Assembly: GCF_013403865.1 (NCBI RefSeq)
Contig: NZ_JABFDK010000001.1
Span: 1,240,001 to 1,304,000 of the forward strand
From: Winogradskyella costae
GTDB lineage: Bacteria; Bacteroidota; Bacteroidia; Flavobacteriales; Flavobacteriaceae
Reading direction: 5' to 3'
Length of the DNA: 64,000 nucleotides
Below are positions 53,023 to 61,328 of the stretch, piece by piece. A program made the translations under genes and the position numbers. The notes beneath the pieces are model-generated. The model was given only the letters and a program-made list of their open reading frames with translations, searched no databases and was not told where the DNA came from. Position 1 is the first letter of the stretch. The number at the start of each line of letters is the position of its first letter.

Positions 53023-55443
53023 TTAAAAGTTATTAATAAAATAATTTAGCTTTAAATAAAAAGCACGACCAGGTTTTTGTACCGATAGGTTGTCGTATAT
53101 AGGTTTGTCGAATATATTTTTAATGTCAAAACTCATCACTAATTTCTGATTTGGAAATGTGTAACTAAGTCCAAAGTCTTGATTTAATTGTTGTGGTACT
53201 TTAAAAAAATCATCACCAACCGTGTTAGATCCTTGAGGGACTAAGTATGAGAATTCGTCAGTAAAATAAGTAGTGTAGAATAGATTTAAAGTCGATTTTT
53301 TTTGAATTAAATCTTTAAGTGAATATCGTAAACTTCCATTCATTGTTAGAAATGGGGTATTGGGAATTGCTATTTCTGTACCGTTTACCGTTTCTGTTGT
53401 TAAATCGAAATTAGAGACGTTAAAATTAAGACTAAAGTTATTGTTGTAGGTATAATTTAATTGTGCATCTATTCCTTTAGATTTAGCATTACCTTGATTA
53501 ACATATAATATTAATTCGTCATTTACATTGAGTGAGGTCTCTATCGGTAAACCAATTTTATCTGTAATATTTCGCGTAAAAAAATTGGTTGAAATAGCGA
53601 ATTCGTGCTTTTTAAATTTAAACTTCCCGAATCTAAACCCTAAATTGATGTTGTTACTAAGCTCTGGTCTAATGCTTGGATTAGCAACTACATTGTCTCC
53701 ATCATTACCAAATACTTCGGTTTCGTTTGGTAGACGTATTGCTTTTTCTGCTGAAGTTAATATCGTAACGTTGGGTGTAAGTGCGTAAGAAGCTGCAAAT
53801 CCATATCCTTCATATGTATTATTACTTTTTACAATTTCGTCTACAATAATATCATCACCACTCGAATTCGTTTCTATAGCCGGATCAATACTAACCGTTT
53901 TTTGCCTATAGTGTTTCCCAAATAAATTGGTTTTTAGTTTGTTTTCAAAAGCGCTCAATTCATAGGTTAAAGCGTAAATATTTTTATACAAATCTCTTGT
54001 ACCTACAAATGTGTTTTCTAATACAGATTGCAAAGCGTCACTGTCTTCTCTGTCAATACCACTGTAAACATGGTTTAATAAGATTTTATGCTGATTATTA
54101 ATAGAGTAAGATAATCCAGTTCTAATGGATGAAACTTTTCGTTTAATAGTTGCTAATGTTGGACCTCCTTCTTGTTGTGAACCCCAGGTATATTGGTATT
54201 CGTTTCCTCTAAAGTCAATTGCTCTTTCGCCGTTCCAGCTGTAGGCCCAAGCCACTGTATCGTTAACTACTCGGTTTCGATTACCATATAAACCATTAAC
54301 TGTAACATCAAGTCCTTTAGTTAATAGGTCTTTCTTTTGATAATTTAAAGTTCCTAATAAGGCGTCCGACTCTAAAAATCTTCCATAATATGGAGTAATC
54401 GTCATAAAAGCGCCATGCTGTACTTCTTTATAATCATCAGAACCTGTGATACCTACAAAAAATTGATCAGCCCACTTTACATCGGTATAACCAATTTGTG
54501 CCATACCGCCAGTGGATCTATAGGCATCATTAAATCTTTTTGCTGTAATTGGGGTTTGTACACCACCTAAGCCTGTAGTGACCACACTTCTTCCAGAAAC
54601 TTCATAATCGTTGTCTGAATAATTATGAAAACCCGTTGCTTTAATAGTTAAACCCGATTTTTCAAAACGGTATAAGCCATTTAAGCTCGTTTGAAACGTG
54701 TTGAATGAACCGTAGGAAACTGAGGCATTTAAGCTGTTTTTTATACTTTTTTGAAGTACAATGTTAATAGCTCCACCTAAAGCATCATCTGCTAAATAAC
54801 CGGGAACAACACCTTTAAAAACTTCAATGTTTTTAATCATTGAAGGTGGAATACTATTTAAATTAAATGAAGAGCCATACATAGAAATGGGAATCCCATC
54901 TATAAAGATACGTACTGCGCTGCCAGATAAACCATTTAAACTGTATTCTACGTTTGAACCTAAACCTCCGTCTTGGCGTACTTTAACACCTACTGTTGTG
55001 TTTAATATTTCGTTAAGCTGAATGTTTCTTTTGCTAATTTCTTTTGTCTCAACGACATTGACGGCAAAACCTTTATCTTCTTTTTGGCGTTTTTCGGTTT
55101 TTGTTTTTACTACAACTTCTTGTAAGTCTTGATAGTCTGTTAATTCTAAAATTATGGTAATAGTTTCTGAATTAGAATTTAATACAATTGGTTTTGTGAT
55201 GCCTTTGGCATTTATAGAATACACTTTGAGCAAGTAATTTCCGTGTGGTACATCTTTAAAGGTGAATTCTCCGTTAACACCCGCAGACGTTTCTTTTTTC
55301 AAGAATTCATTTTCAAGAGTTACAGATACTCCTAATGACGGTTCGTTATTATCAAACATTATATAACCAGAAATGCGACCCGTTTGCGCAACAATACTTA
55401 AGCTGAAACTTAATGCAATTAAGACAAGTATTAATTTATTCAA
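53023..55443 (-). CDS. TonB-dependent outer-membrane receptor
   Basis: About 806 residues from a TTG at 55443, giving a signal peptide LNKLILVLIALSFSLSIVAQ. Then a CarboxypepD_reg-like domain (ISGYIMFDNNEPSLGVSVTL, about 23-105), the plug (VEYSLNGLSGSAVRIFIDGI, about 125-240) and a 22-strand type barrel ending in LKLNYFINNF with terminal Phe. It lacks an N-terminal signalling domain. A longer TTG start at 55461 would lie within the predicted -7 box, so 55443 was preferred. With the DUF4374 lipoprotein it forms a two-gene uptake unit; ligand probably an iron complex, by analogy only. Confidence 0.9.
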   Translation of the reverse strand: MNKLILVLIALSFSLSIVAQTGRISGYIMFDNNEPSLGVSVTLENEFLKKETSAGVNGEFTFKDVPHGNYLLKVYSINAKGITKPIVLNSNSETITIILELTDYQDLQEVVVKTKTEKRQKEDKGFAVNVVETKEISKRNIQLNEILNTTVGVKVRQDGGLGSNVEYSLNGLSGSAVRIFIDGIPISMYGSSFNLNSIPPSMIKNIEVFKGVVPGYLADDALGGAINIVLQKSIKNSLNASVSYGSFNTFQTSLNGLYRFEKSGLTIKATGFHNYSDNDYEVSGRSVVTTGLGGVQTPITAKRFNDAYRSTGGMAQIGYTDVKWADQFFVGITGSDDYKEVQHGAFMTITPYYGRFLESDALLGTLNYQKKDLLTKGLDVTVNGLYGNRNRVVNDTVAWAYSWNGERAIDFRGNEYQYTWGSQQEGGPTLATIKRKVSSIRTGLSYSINNQHKILLNHVYSGIDREDSDALQSVLENTFVGTRDLYKNIYALTYELSAFENKLKTNLFGKHYRQKTVSIDPAIETNSSGDDIIVDEIVKSNNTYEGYGFAASYALTPNVTILTSAEKAIRLPNETEVFGNDGDNVVANPSIRPELSNNINLGFRFGKFKFKKHEFAISTNFFTRNITDKIGLPIETSLNVNDELILYVNQGNAKSKGIDAQLNYTYNNNFSLNFNVSNFDLTTETVNGTEIAIPNTPFLTMNGSLRYSLKDLIQKKSTLNLFYTTYFTDEFSYLVPQGSNTVGDDFFKVPQQLNQDFGLSYTFPNQKLVMSFDIKNIFDKPIYDNLSVQKPGRAFYLKLNYFINNF

Positions 55444-55458
55444 GGTGTATTTTTTTGG

Positions 55459-55488
55459 CAAATTTAACCTTATTTAGACTAAATACAA
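55459..55488 (-). promoter_or_regulatory. Promoter of the TonB receptor operon
   Basis: On the minus strand: TTG (55488-55486), a 19-nt spacer, then TAAATTTG (55466-55459), an exact consensus match. Transcription would begin near 55453, about 10 nt before the TTG start at 55443. Confidence 0.65.
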
Positions 55489-55800
55489 ATAAAGAATTGA
55501 TTATTTTTATCTTATGTATTAAATAGTTTTAGTGATCTTCTAAGATTTATTTTTCATACATCTTAAGAGGAATATTTAAGGGGTTATAAACTAAAGTTAA
55601 GGGAAAAGTAGAGTAAAGAAAGAAGGCGCCCCCTTTAAGTGCTTGACTTGTTTAGATTTAGAAAGGGTGTGTTGGTAATCTAACTATTTTAAAACCACTG
55701 TAAAATTCAGAGTTTTATATTTAGAAGTACTGCAGTTGTTTAGTCGGCAAGTTGCTAATAGTTAGATTTGTTATAGTATATACGGATATATTAACATGAT
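55489..55800. other. Intergenic stretch between recA and the TonB receptor
   Basis: About 310 bp of AT-rich sequence with no gene seen. It contains a GC-richer patch near 55625-55635 (GGCGCCCCC) but no repeat or strong hairpin. Confidence 0.55.
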
Positions 55801-55838
55801 AAAAAAAACGCTCTGAAATTTTCAGAGCGTTTTTTTTA
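55801..55838 (-). terminator. Terminator of recA
   Basis: A stem AACGCTCTGAAA/TTTCAGAGCGTT is bounded by eight A on one side and eight T on the other, so it can work in both directions; recA ends 29 nt away on the minus strand. Confidence 0.92.
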
Positions 55839-55866
55839 ATAGAATAAGTGTGTTTAAAGGAAAGAT

Positions 55867-56871
55867 TTATTTAGCTTCATTAATTAATGCTCTAACTTTT
55901 TCTTCTAATTCATCCATAAGATCTGGATTATCTTTAATGATCATCTTTACAGCATCACGTCCTTGTCCTAGTTTTGTATCTCCATAACTAAACCATGATC
56001 CGCTTTTCTTAACAATTTCATGCTCTACAGCAAGGTCTAAAACCTCTCCTACTTTTGAGATACCTTGGCCATACATAATATCGAATTCAGCCAATCTAAA
56101 AGGTGGTGCTACTTTGTTTTTAACCACTTTTACTCTGGTTTTGTTACCCATTACGTTGCTATCACTATCTTTAATTTGTGTTGAACGTCTAATGTCTAAA
56201 CGAACAGAAGCGTAAAATTTTAAGGCGTTACCACCTGTAGTTGTTTCAGGATTACCGAACATTACACCAATTTTTTCACGTAATTGGTTAATGAAAATTA
56301 CAGTACAATTAGTTTTACTAATCGAAGCTGTTAATTTTCTAAGTGCCTGAGACATTAAACGTGCGTGTAAGCCCATTTTAGAATCTCCCATTTCTCCCTC
56401 GATTTCACTTTTCGGTGTTAAGGCAGCAACAGAATCAATAACCACGATATCAATAGCACCAGATCTAATTAAATTATCGGCAATCTCTAGAGCTTGCTCT
56501 CCGTTATCTGGTTGAGAGATAATTAAATTATCAATATCTACATTTAATTTTTCTGCATAGAAACGATCAAAAGCATGCTCTGCATCAATAAATGCTGCAA
56601 TACCACCTGCTTTTTGAGCTTCTGCTATAGCGTGCAATGTTAAAGTTGTTTTACCAGAAGATTCTGGTCCATATATTTCAATAACACGTCCTCTTGGGTA
56701 ACCTCCAACACCTAAAGCAATATCCAATCCTAATGAGCCAGAAGAGATAGCTTCAACATCTACCACCGCTTGATCGCTCATTTTCATTACCGTTCCTTTT
56801 CCGTAAGCCTTATCTAACTTGTCTAAAGTTAATTTTAAAGCTTTTAATTTTGCGTCTTTTTCACTACTCAT
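55867..56871 (-). CDS. recA: Recombinase RecA
   Basis: 334 residues. Walker [10 protein letters not shown] near 69-77, the [20 protein letters not shown] segment (Walker B, L1 loop), the [20 protein letters not shown] (L2) region, and the short acidic C-terminus are all present. It drives homologous pairing and the SOS response. The same recombination activity is the plausible agent of the T9SS array rearrangement at 33-47 kb. A minus-strand TATTTTTG box at 56910-56917 is a possible -7 element. Confidence 0.98.
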   Translation of the reverse strand: MSSEKDAKLKALKLTLDKLDKAYGKGTVMKMSDQAVVDVEAISSGSLGLDIALGVGGYPRGRVIEIYGPESSGKTTLTLHAIAEAQKAGGIAAFIDAEHAFDRFYAEKLNVDIDNLIISQPDNGEQALEIADNLIRSGAIDIVVIDSVAALTPKSEIEGEMGDSKMGLHARLMSQALRKLTASISKTNCTVIFINQLREKIGVMFGNPETTTGGNALKFYASVRLDIRRSTQIKDSDSNVMGNKTRVKVVKNKVAPPFRLAEFDIMYGQGISKVGEVLDLAVEHEIVKKSGSWFSYGDTKLGQGRDAVKMIIKDNPDLMDELEEKVRALINEAK

Positions 56872-57353
56872 ATGTTCCGTTTTCTTAGAATTCTTTATTA
56901 ATTATAATTCAAAAATACCACTTATTTTAATTAATAGCATTTCTCGTTTCAAATTACTACAAATGCAAGTCAAATATTTTTTATCTAAAGTTTATAAATC
57001 TTCGATTGCGTTTTATATGGAAGTTAAAATTTACTTTGAGACGCAACCTTTTAGTACTTTCTACATCTATTAAATGAAAAAGGAAATAATTGCTATGATT
57101 GCCTTAAGAAGTTGAATTATTTTTCCACTTTTTAAGTAAAGCATTAGGTGTTTCAGTTATCGTTTAATATTCCTCAGTAACCGTTAAGCCGATGTAGGTT
57201 AACTTTTTAATTTGTTCTAAGTTGATAAGTTAATTTAGTAAAGCACTTTGAAATAATCAAGGTGCTTTTTTTATGCTTATTCTAAAGCTTTTTCAGTAAA
57301 AACGATACCTTTGTAACTTTATAATATTCTTTAACCTTAAAAATTAGTATAGC
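56872..57353. other. Divergent intergenic region recA/trhO with orphan terminator
   Basis: 482 bp between divergent genes. The open frame 56819-57073 overlaps recA antisense and has no recognisable features, so it was not called. A plus-strand terminator at 57241-57272 has no gene before it. The rest is AT-rich without repeats; a small untranslated RNA ending at the terminator is possible but no structure was recognised. Confidence 0.5.
57241..57272 (+). terminator. Orphan terminator upstream of trhO
   Basis: AAGCACTTTGA pairs with TCAAGGTGCTT (one G-T pair) and is followed by seven T on the plus strand. The nearest plus-strand gene upstream is more than 8 kb away and separated by minus-strand genes. 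Confidence 0.7.
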
Positions 57354-58424
57354 ATGCAACTGTACAATAACTTAAGTGCAAAAGAAAGAGCAGAACTTAT
57401 TGAACAAGCCGGAAAAGAACGCTTAACAATCTCTTTCTACAAGTACGCCAAAATTAATAATACCGAAATTTTTAGAAATCACTTATTTCTTGCATGGGAC
57501 CAATTAGAGGTTCTTGGAAGAATCTACGTGGCCAACGAAGGTATAAATGCCCAGCTTTCTGTACCTGCAGAGAATTTTGAGCCATTCAAAAACCATTTAG
57601 ACACCATTTCTTTTTTAGAAAATGTAAGATTAAATATTGCTGTTGAGCACGATAATTTTGCATTTTTAAAGTTGAAAGTTAAAGTACGTAACAAAATAGT
57701 CGCAGACGGATTAAATGATGCGTCTTTTGATGTCACTAATAAAGGTGTTCATGTTAATGCTGAAAAATTTAACGAACTTATTGAGGATCCGAACACCGTT
57801 TTGGTAGATATGCGTAATCATTACGAAAGTGAAATCGGTCATTTTAAAAATGCCGTAACACCAGATGTAGATACGTTTCGTGAATCTTTAGATTTAATTG
57901 AAGAAGATTTAAGAGAACACAAAGAAGACAAGAAATTAGTAATGTATTGTACAGGAGGAATCCGTTGTGAAAAGGCAAGTGCTTATTATAAACATAAAGG
58001 CTTTAAAAATGTGTTTCAACTTGAAGGTGGTATCATTAATTACGTGAGACAAATTGAAGCAGAGGGTTTAGAAAATAAATTCTTAGGTAAAAACTTTGTA
58101 TTCGACGAAAGACGGTCAGAGCGTATCAGTGATGATGTAATTGCTAATTGTCATCAATGCGGTGAGCCTGCAGATTTACATACCAATTGTGCTAATGAAG
58201 CGTGTCATTTATTATTTATTCAATGTGATTCTTGTAAAGAGAAAATGGAAAACTGTTGTTCTTCAAACTGTAAGGAAATAAATCAATTACCATTCGAAGA
58301 ACAGAAGGCATTGCGAAAAGGGCAGGGTAATAGCAATGATATTTTCAAAAAAGGGCGTGCGGATCATTTGCCTTTTAAAAAGGATTTGCGTAATATTTTT
58401 GATACCTTGAGCAAAAAAGTTTAA
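57354..58424 (+). CDS. trhO: tRNA uridine(34) hydroxylase TrhO (rhodanese fold)
   Basis: 356 residues. An N-terminal acylphosphatase-like domain (about 1-110), the rhodanese domain with active-site Cys199 in CTGGIRCEKA (199-208), and a C-terminal cysteine-rich part (NCHQCGEPADLHTNC, CDSCKEKMENCCSSNC) are seen. TrhO (formerly YceA) uses O2 to hydroxylate U34 in tRNA anticodons, the first step to 5-methoxyuridine or cmo5U. The C-terminal zinc-finger-like block is common in Bacteroidota members. The stop TAA is directly followed by the ATG of the radical SAM gene. Confidence 0.93.
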   Translation: MQLYNNLSAKERAELIEQAGKERLTISFYKYAKINNTEIFRNHLFLAWDQLEVLGRIYVANEGINAQLSVPAENFEPFKNHLDTISFLENVRLNIAVEHDNFAFLKLKVKVRNKIVADGLNDASFDVTNKGVHVNAEKFNELIEDPNTVLVDMRNHYESEIGHFKNAVTPDVDTFRESLDLIEEDLREHKEDKKLVMYCTGGIRCEKASAYYKHKGFKNVFQLEGGIINYVRQIEAEGLENKFLGKNFVFDERRSERISDDVIANCHQCGEPADLHTNCANEACHLLFIQCDSCKEKMENCCSSNCKEINQLPFEEQKALRKGQGNSNDIFKKGRADHLPFKKDLRNIFDTLSKKV

Positions 58425-59429
58425 ATGAATATTTACAAGCTTTTACAACTTAACAGAAAAATTAAGAGTCATAGGATTAAATTCTTTGGGCTTTTTCTAT
58501 TGCATAAATTTAATAAGCGGTATTTAGCGGTTAATTTAGATCCTGTAATGGCTTGTAATTTGCGTTGTAAAATGTGTTATTTTACAGATGAAGATTATGT
58601 AAAAACACTAAAAGGACAATTTAAAGATGAGGATTTGGAACGCGTTGCAAAAACTATTTTTAAACGTGCTTTAAAGCTTCAAATTGGTTGCGGAACTGAG
58701 CCTACACTTTATAAAAATCTTGTAAAAATTGTAGAATTAGGGAAGCATTATAACGTGCCTTATATTTCCATTACAACAAACGCTAATTTGCTAACTGAAG
58801 AAAAAATTGAAGCACTTTTAAAAGCTGGTTTAAATGAGTTTACAATTTCGCTTCATGGAGTAACTAAAGAAAGTTACGAAGGTTTTATGAAAAAAGCGAG
58901 TTATGAGAAATTTCATAATGCGTTCAATATTTTTAAGAAGCTTAAGGAAACTTATGATTTTAAAGTTAGAATAAATTATACTTTTAACAAGGATAATTTT
59001 TACGAGCTTAATGAGTTTTTTAATCATTTTGATGCTAGAAGCTTTGATATATTACAAATTCGACCAATTCAAAAAATTGGAAATACAGAATATAATGATT
59101 TTGATATTTCATCATTAACAAATGATTATCCAAAACTCATACAGACAATAAGAGCTACTTGCGAGGGTAATAATATTACGCTTATGGCTCCTAATACAAT
59201 TTCTAAATTAGACTCAGAAAATCAATCAAGCTTTATTTTTGATTATACATTTTGCTATATCTCACCAAACGCCTTTTGGAAAGAAGGTTTTAATTGGAGA
59301 GAGGAAAGCTTTCAGCAATACTCAAAAAGAATTGGCTGGAGTAATACCTTGTTTTCTAATATATTTAAGTCTAAAACACAGTTAAAATCGTTGTCAAATA
59401 AATTGAATTACGAAATAGAGTTCACCTAA
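58425..59429 (+). CDS. Radical SAM protein, substrate unknown
   Basis: 334 residues. The cluster motif CNLRCKMC (Cys44, Cys48, Cys51) and the following YFTD (aromatic + SAM-binding) mark a radical SAM enzyme; GCGTEPTLYKNL corresponds to the GGEPLL motif and SLHG to a later sugar-binding strand. The C-terminus has two cysteines (ATCEG, FCYIS) but not a clear SPASM seven-cysteine set. It starts immediately after trhO, so it may be cotranscribed; a tRNA-modification link would be a guess. MoaA/PqqE-like general family. Confidence 0.85.
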   Translation: MNIYKLLQLNRKIKSHRIKFFGLFLLHKFNKRYLAVNLDPVMACNLRCKMCYFTDEDYVKTLKGQFKDEDLERVAKTIFKRALKLQIGCGTEPTLYKNLVKIVELGKHYNVPYISITTNANLLTEEKIEALLKAGLNEFTISLHGVTKESYEGFMKKASYEKFHNAFNIFKKLKETYDFKVRINYTFNKDNFYELNEFFNHFDARSFDILQIRPIQKIGNTEYNDFDISSLTNDYPKLIQTIRATCEGNNITLMAPNTISKLDSENQSSFIFDYTFCYISPNAFWKEGFNWREESFQQYSKRIGWSNTLFSNIFKSKTQLKSLSNKLNYEIEFT

Positions 59430-59618
59430 ACTTCGCGTTCTGTAATTAAAAATATTAATAGAGGAGCATTAAACTTTTTAGTGTCACAGAAGAATGATGT
59501 GTCGGAATAACAAATCAGACTTTAGTTAACTCAGGAAATAATCATATCTTTACTCATTAATTATTTACGAATCCTATATCTAGGCTTTTGATAGTCGAGA
59601 TTTAATATATAAAATTTT

Positions 59619-60836
59619 ATGGCTTGTAACAGTTGCTCAACTGGAGAAGATGGCCAACCAAAAGGATGCAAAAACAATGGGACTTGTGGTACAGATAGCT
59701 GCAATAAACTTACTGTTTTTGATTGGTTAGCTAATATGTCACTACCAAATGGACAAGATCCCTTTATTGGTGTTGAAGTGCGTTTTAAAAATGGCAGAAA
59801 ACACTATTATAAAAATACAGAAAACCTTACATTAAGTATTGGAGATATTGTGGCAACACAAGCAAAATCTGGTCACGATATTGGTATGGTTACCCTTACT
59901 GGAGAATTAGTAAGTGTACAAATGAAGCGTAAGAAAGTAAGATTAGATGACGCAGAAAATGTTTTAAAAATATATAGAAAAGCATCTCAAAAAGATATTG
60001 ATATTTGGTCTGAAGCTAGAGATAGAGAAGAACCAATGAAAGTTAAAGCGCGTCAATTTGCAATAGATTTGAAATTGAAGATGAAAATTTCAGATATTGA
60101 ATTTCAAGGAGATGCAAGTAAAGCTACATTTTACTACACTGCAGAAGAACGTGTTGATTTTAGAGAGTTAATTAAAGTTTTTGCTCGTGAGTTTAGAACA
60201 CGTATTGAAATGAAACAAGTTGGCTTTAGACAAGAAGCTGCAAGACTTGGTGGTATTGGCTCTTGTGGTAGAGAGTTGTGTTGTTCTACATGGCTAACGG
60301 ATTTTAGATCTGTGAGCACCTCGGCGGCACGTTACCAACAATTATCTTTAAACCCTTTAAAATTGGCAGGACAATGTGGTAAGTTAAAATGTTGTCTTAA
60401 TTACGAGTTAGATTCTTATTTAGATGCGTTAAAAGCATTCCCTAAAGCGGATACTAAATTATATACCGAAAAAGGAAATGCCGTTTGTCAGAAAACGGAT
60501 ATTTTTAAAGGCTTAATGTGGTATGCTTACGAAGGTGAATGGATGAATTGGCACATTATCACTACAGACCAAGCTAGTGAAATTATTAAAAAGAATAGGA
60601 ATAAAGAAAAAGTAGCTAGTTTAGAAGAGTATGCTGTTGAGCATATTCAGGATACTAAAAATGAGTTTGAGAACGTTGTAGGTCAAGATAGTTTAACACG
60701 TTTTGATAATCCAAAATCGAATAAGAAACGTAAAAACAATAAGAATCACCAAAGCAACAATAAAAACAAACCTCGAAATCGAAACCGCAATCAAAATTCT
60801 AATGCAAAGCCAAAGCCAAATGCTAAGAAAAGTTAA
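59619..60836 (+). CDS. RicT-like PSP1 domain protein
   Basis: 405 residues. An N-terminal cysteine cluster (CNSCSTGEDGQPKGC, CGTDSC), a basic beta-rich stretch (about 40-120), then the PSP1 domain with GSCGRELCCSTWLTDFRSVS and GQCGKLKCCLNYELDSY, and a Lys/Asn-rich disordered tail from about 360. In Bacillus, RicT (YaaT) with RicA/RicF forms an iron-sulphur complex that guides RNase Y and development; the Bacteroidota protein keeps the cysteine set. It overlaps gldH by 17 nt. The 189 bp before it contain no other gene. Confidence 0.88.
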   Translation: MACNSCSTGEDGQPKGCKNNGTCGTDSCNKLTVFDWLANMSLPNGQDPFIGVEVRFKNGRKHYYKNTENLTLSIGDIVATQAKSGHDIGMVTLTGELVSVQMKRKKVRLDDAENVLKIYRKASQKDIDIWSEARDREEPMKVKARQFAIDLKLKMKISDIEFQGDASKATFYYTAEERVDFRELIKVFAREFRTRIEMKQVGFRQEAARLGGIGSCGRELCCSTWLTDFRSVSTSAARYQQLSLNPLKLAGQCGKLKCCLNYELDSYLDALKAFPKADTKLYTEKGNAVCQKTDIFKGLMWYAYEGEWMNWHIITTDQASEIIKKNRNKEKVASLEEYAVEHIQDTKNEFENVVGQDSLTRFDNPKSNKKRKNNKNHQSNNKNKPRNRNRNQNSNAKPKPNAKKS

Positions 60837-61323
60837 TGGGGTATTTCTTATAATTATCTGTTGTTTTTTATTCACAAGTTGCGATTCTAACGCTGTATAC
60901 GATAGCTATAAGTCAGTGCCAAACCAATGGCATAAAGATTCGATAGCGACGTTTAATTTTAAAGCACCAGATACTTTAAAGGATTATAATCTGTATGTTA
61001 ATTTAAGGAATACTAACGCTTATAAATTTAGTAATTTATTTCTTATTGTAGACATTAATTACCCTAATGGAAAAGTAATAAAAGATACCTTAGAATATAA
61101 AATGGCAGCACCAAATGGTGAACTTTTAGGTACTGGATTTTCAGATTTAAAAGAAAATAAATTATGGTTTAGAGGTTTCGATCACCCTTTTAAATTTAAT
61201 GAAGAAGGTGATTACACGGTCAACATTCAGCACGCTATGCGAAATAATGGTGTTGTTAAGGGTGTCGAGAATTTACAAGGAATAACAGATATTGGTTTTA
61301 GAGTAGAACAAGCTCAAAAGTAG
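60820..61323 (+). CDS. gldH: Gliding motility lipoprotein GldH
   Basis: 167 residues from the ATG at 60820. The lipoprotein signal ends FLFTSC (Cys21), and the mature part has the GldH pattern (VYDSYKSVPN then WHKDSIATFNFKAPD, GTGFSDLKENKLWFRGF). GldH is needed for gliding and, with GldJ/GldK partners, for T9SS function in Flavobacterium. A frame open to 60703 comes from ricT sequence and was rejected. The start overlaps the ricT end by 17 nt, and the stop overlaps the PBP1A GTG by one base. Confidence 0.92.
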   Translation: MLRKVNGVFLIIICCFLFTSCDSNAVYDSYKSVPNQWHKDSIATFNFKAPDTLKDYNLYVNLRNTNAYKFSNLFLIVDINYPNGKVIKDTLEYKMAAPNGELLGTGFSDLKENKLWFRGFDHPFKFNEEGDYTVNIQHAMRNNGVVKGVENLQGITDIGFRVEQAQK

Positions 61324-61328
61324 TGAAT

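Noticed and set aside
56819..57073. 84-residue open frame over the recA start
   Set aside because: Antisense to recA at its beginning, low complexity afterwards, no recognisable domain.
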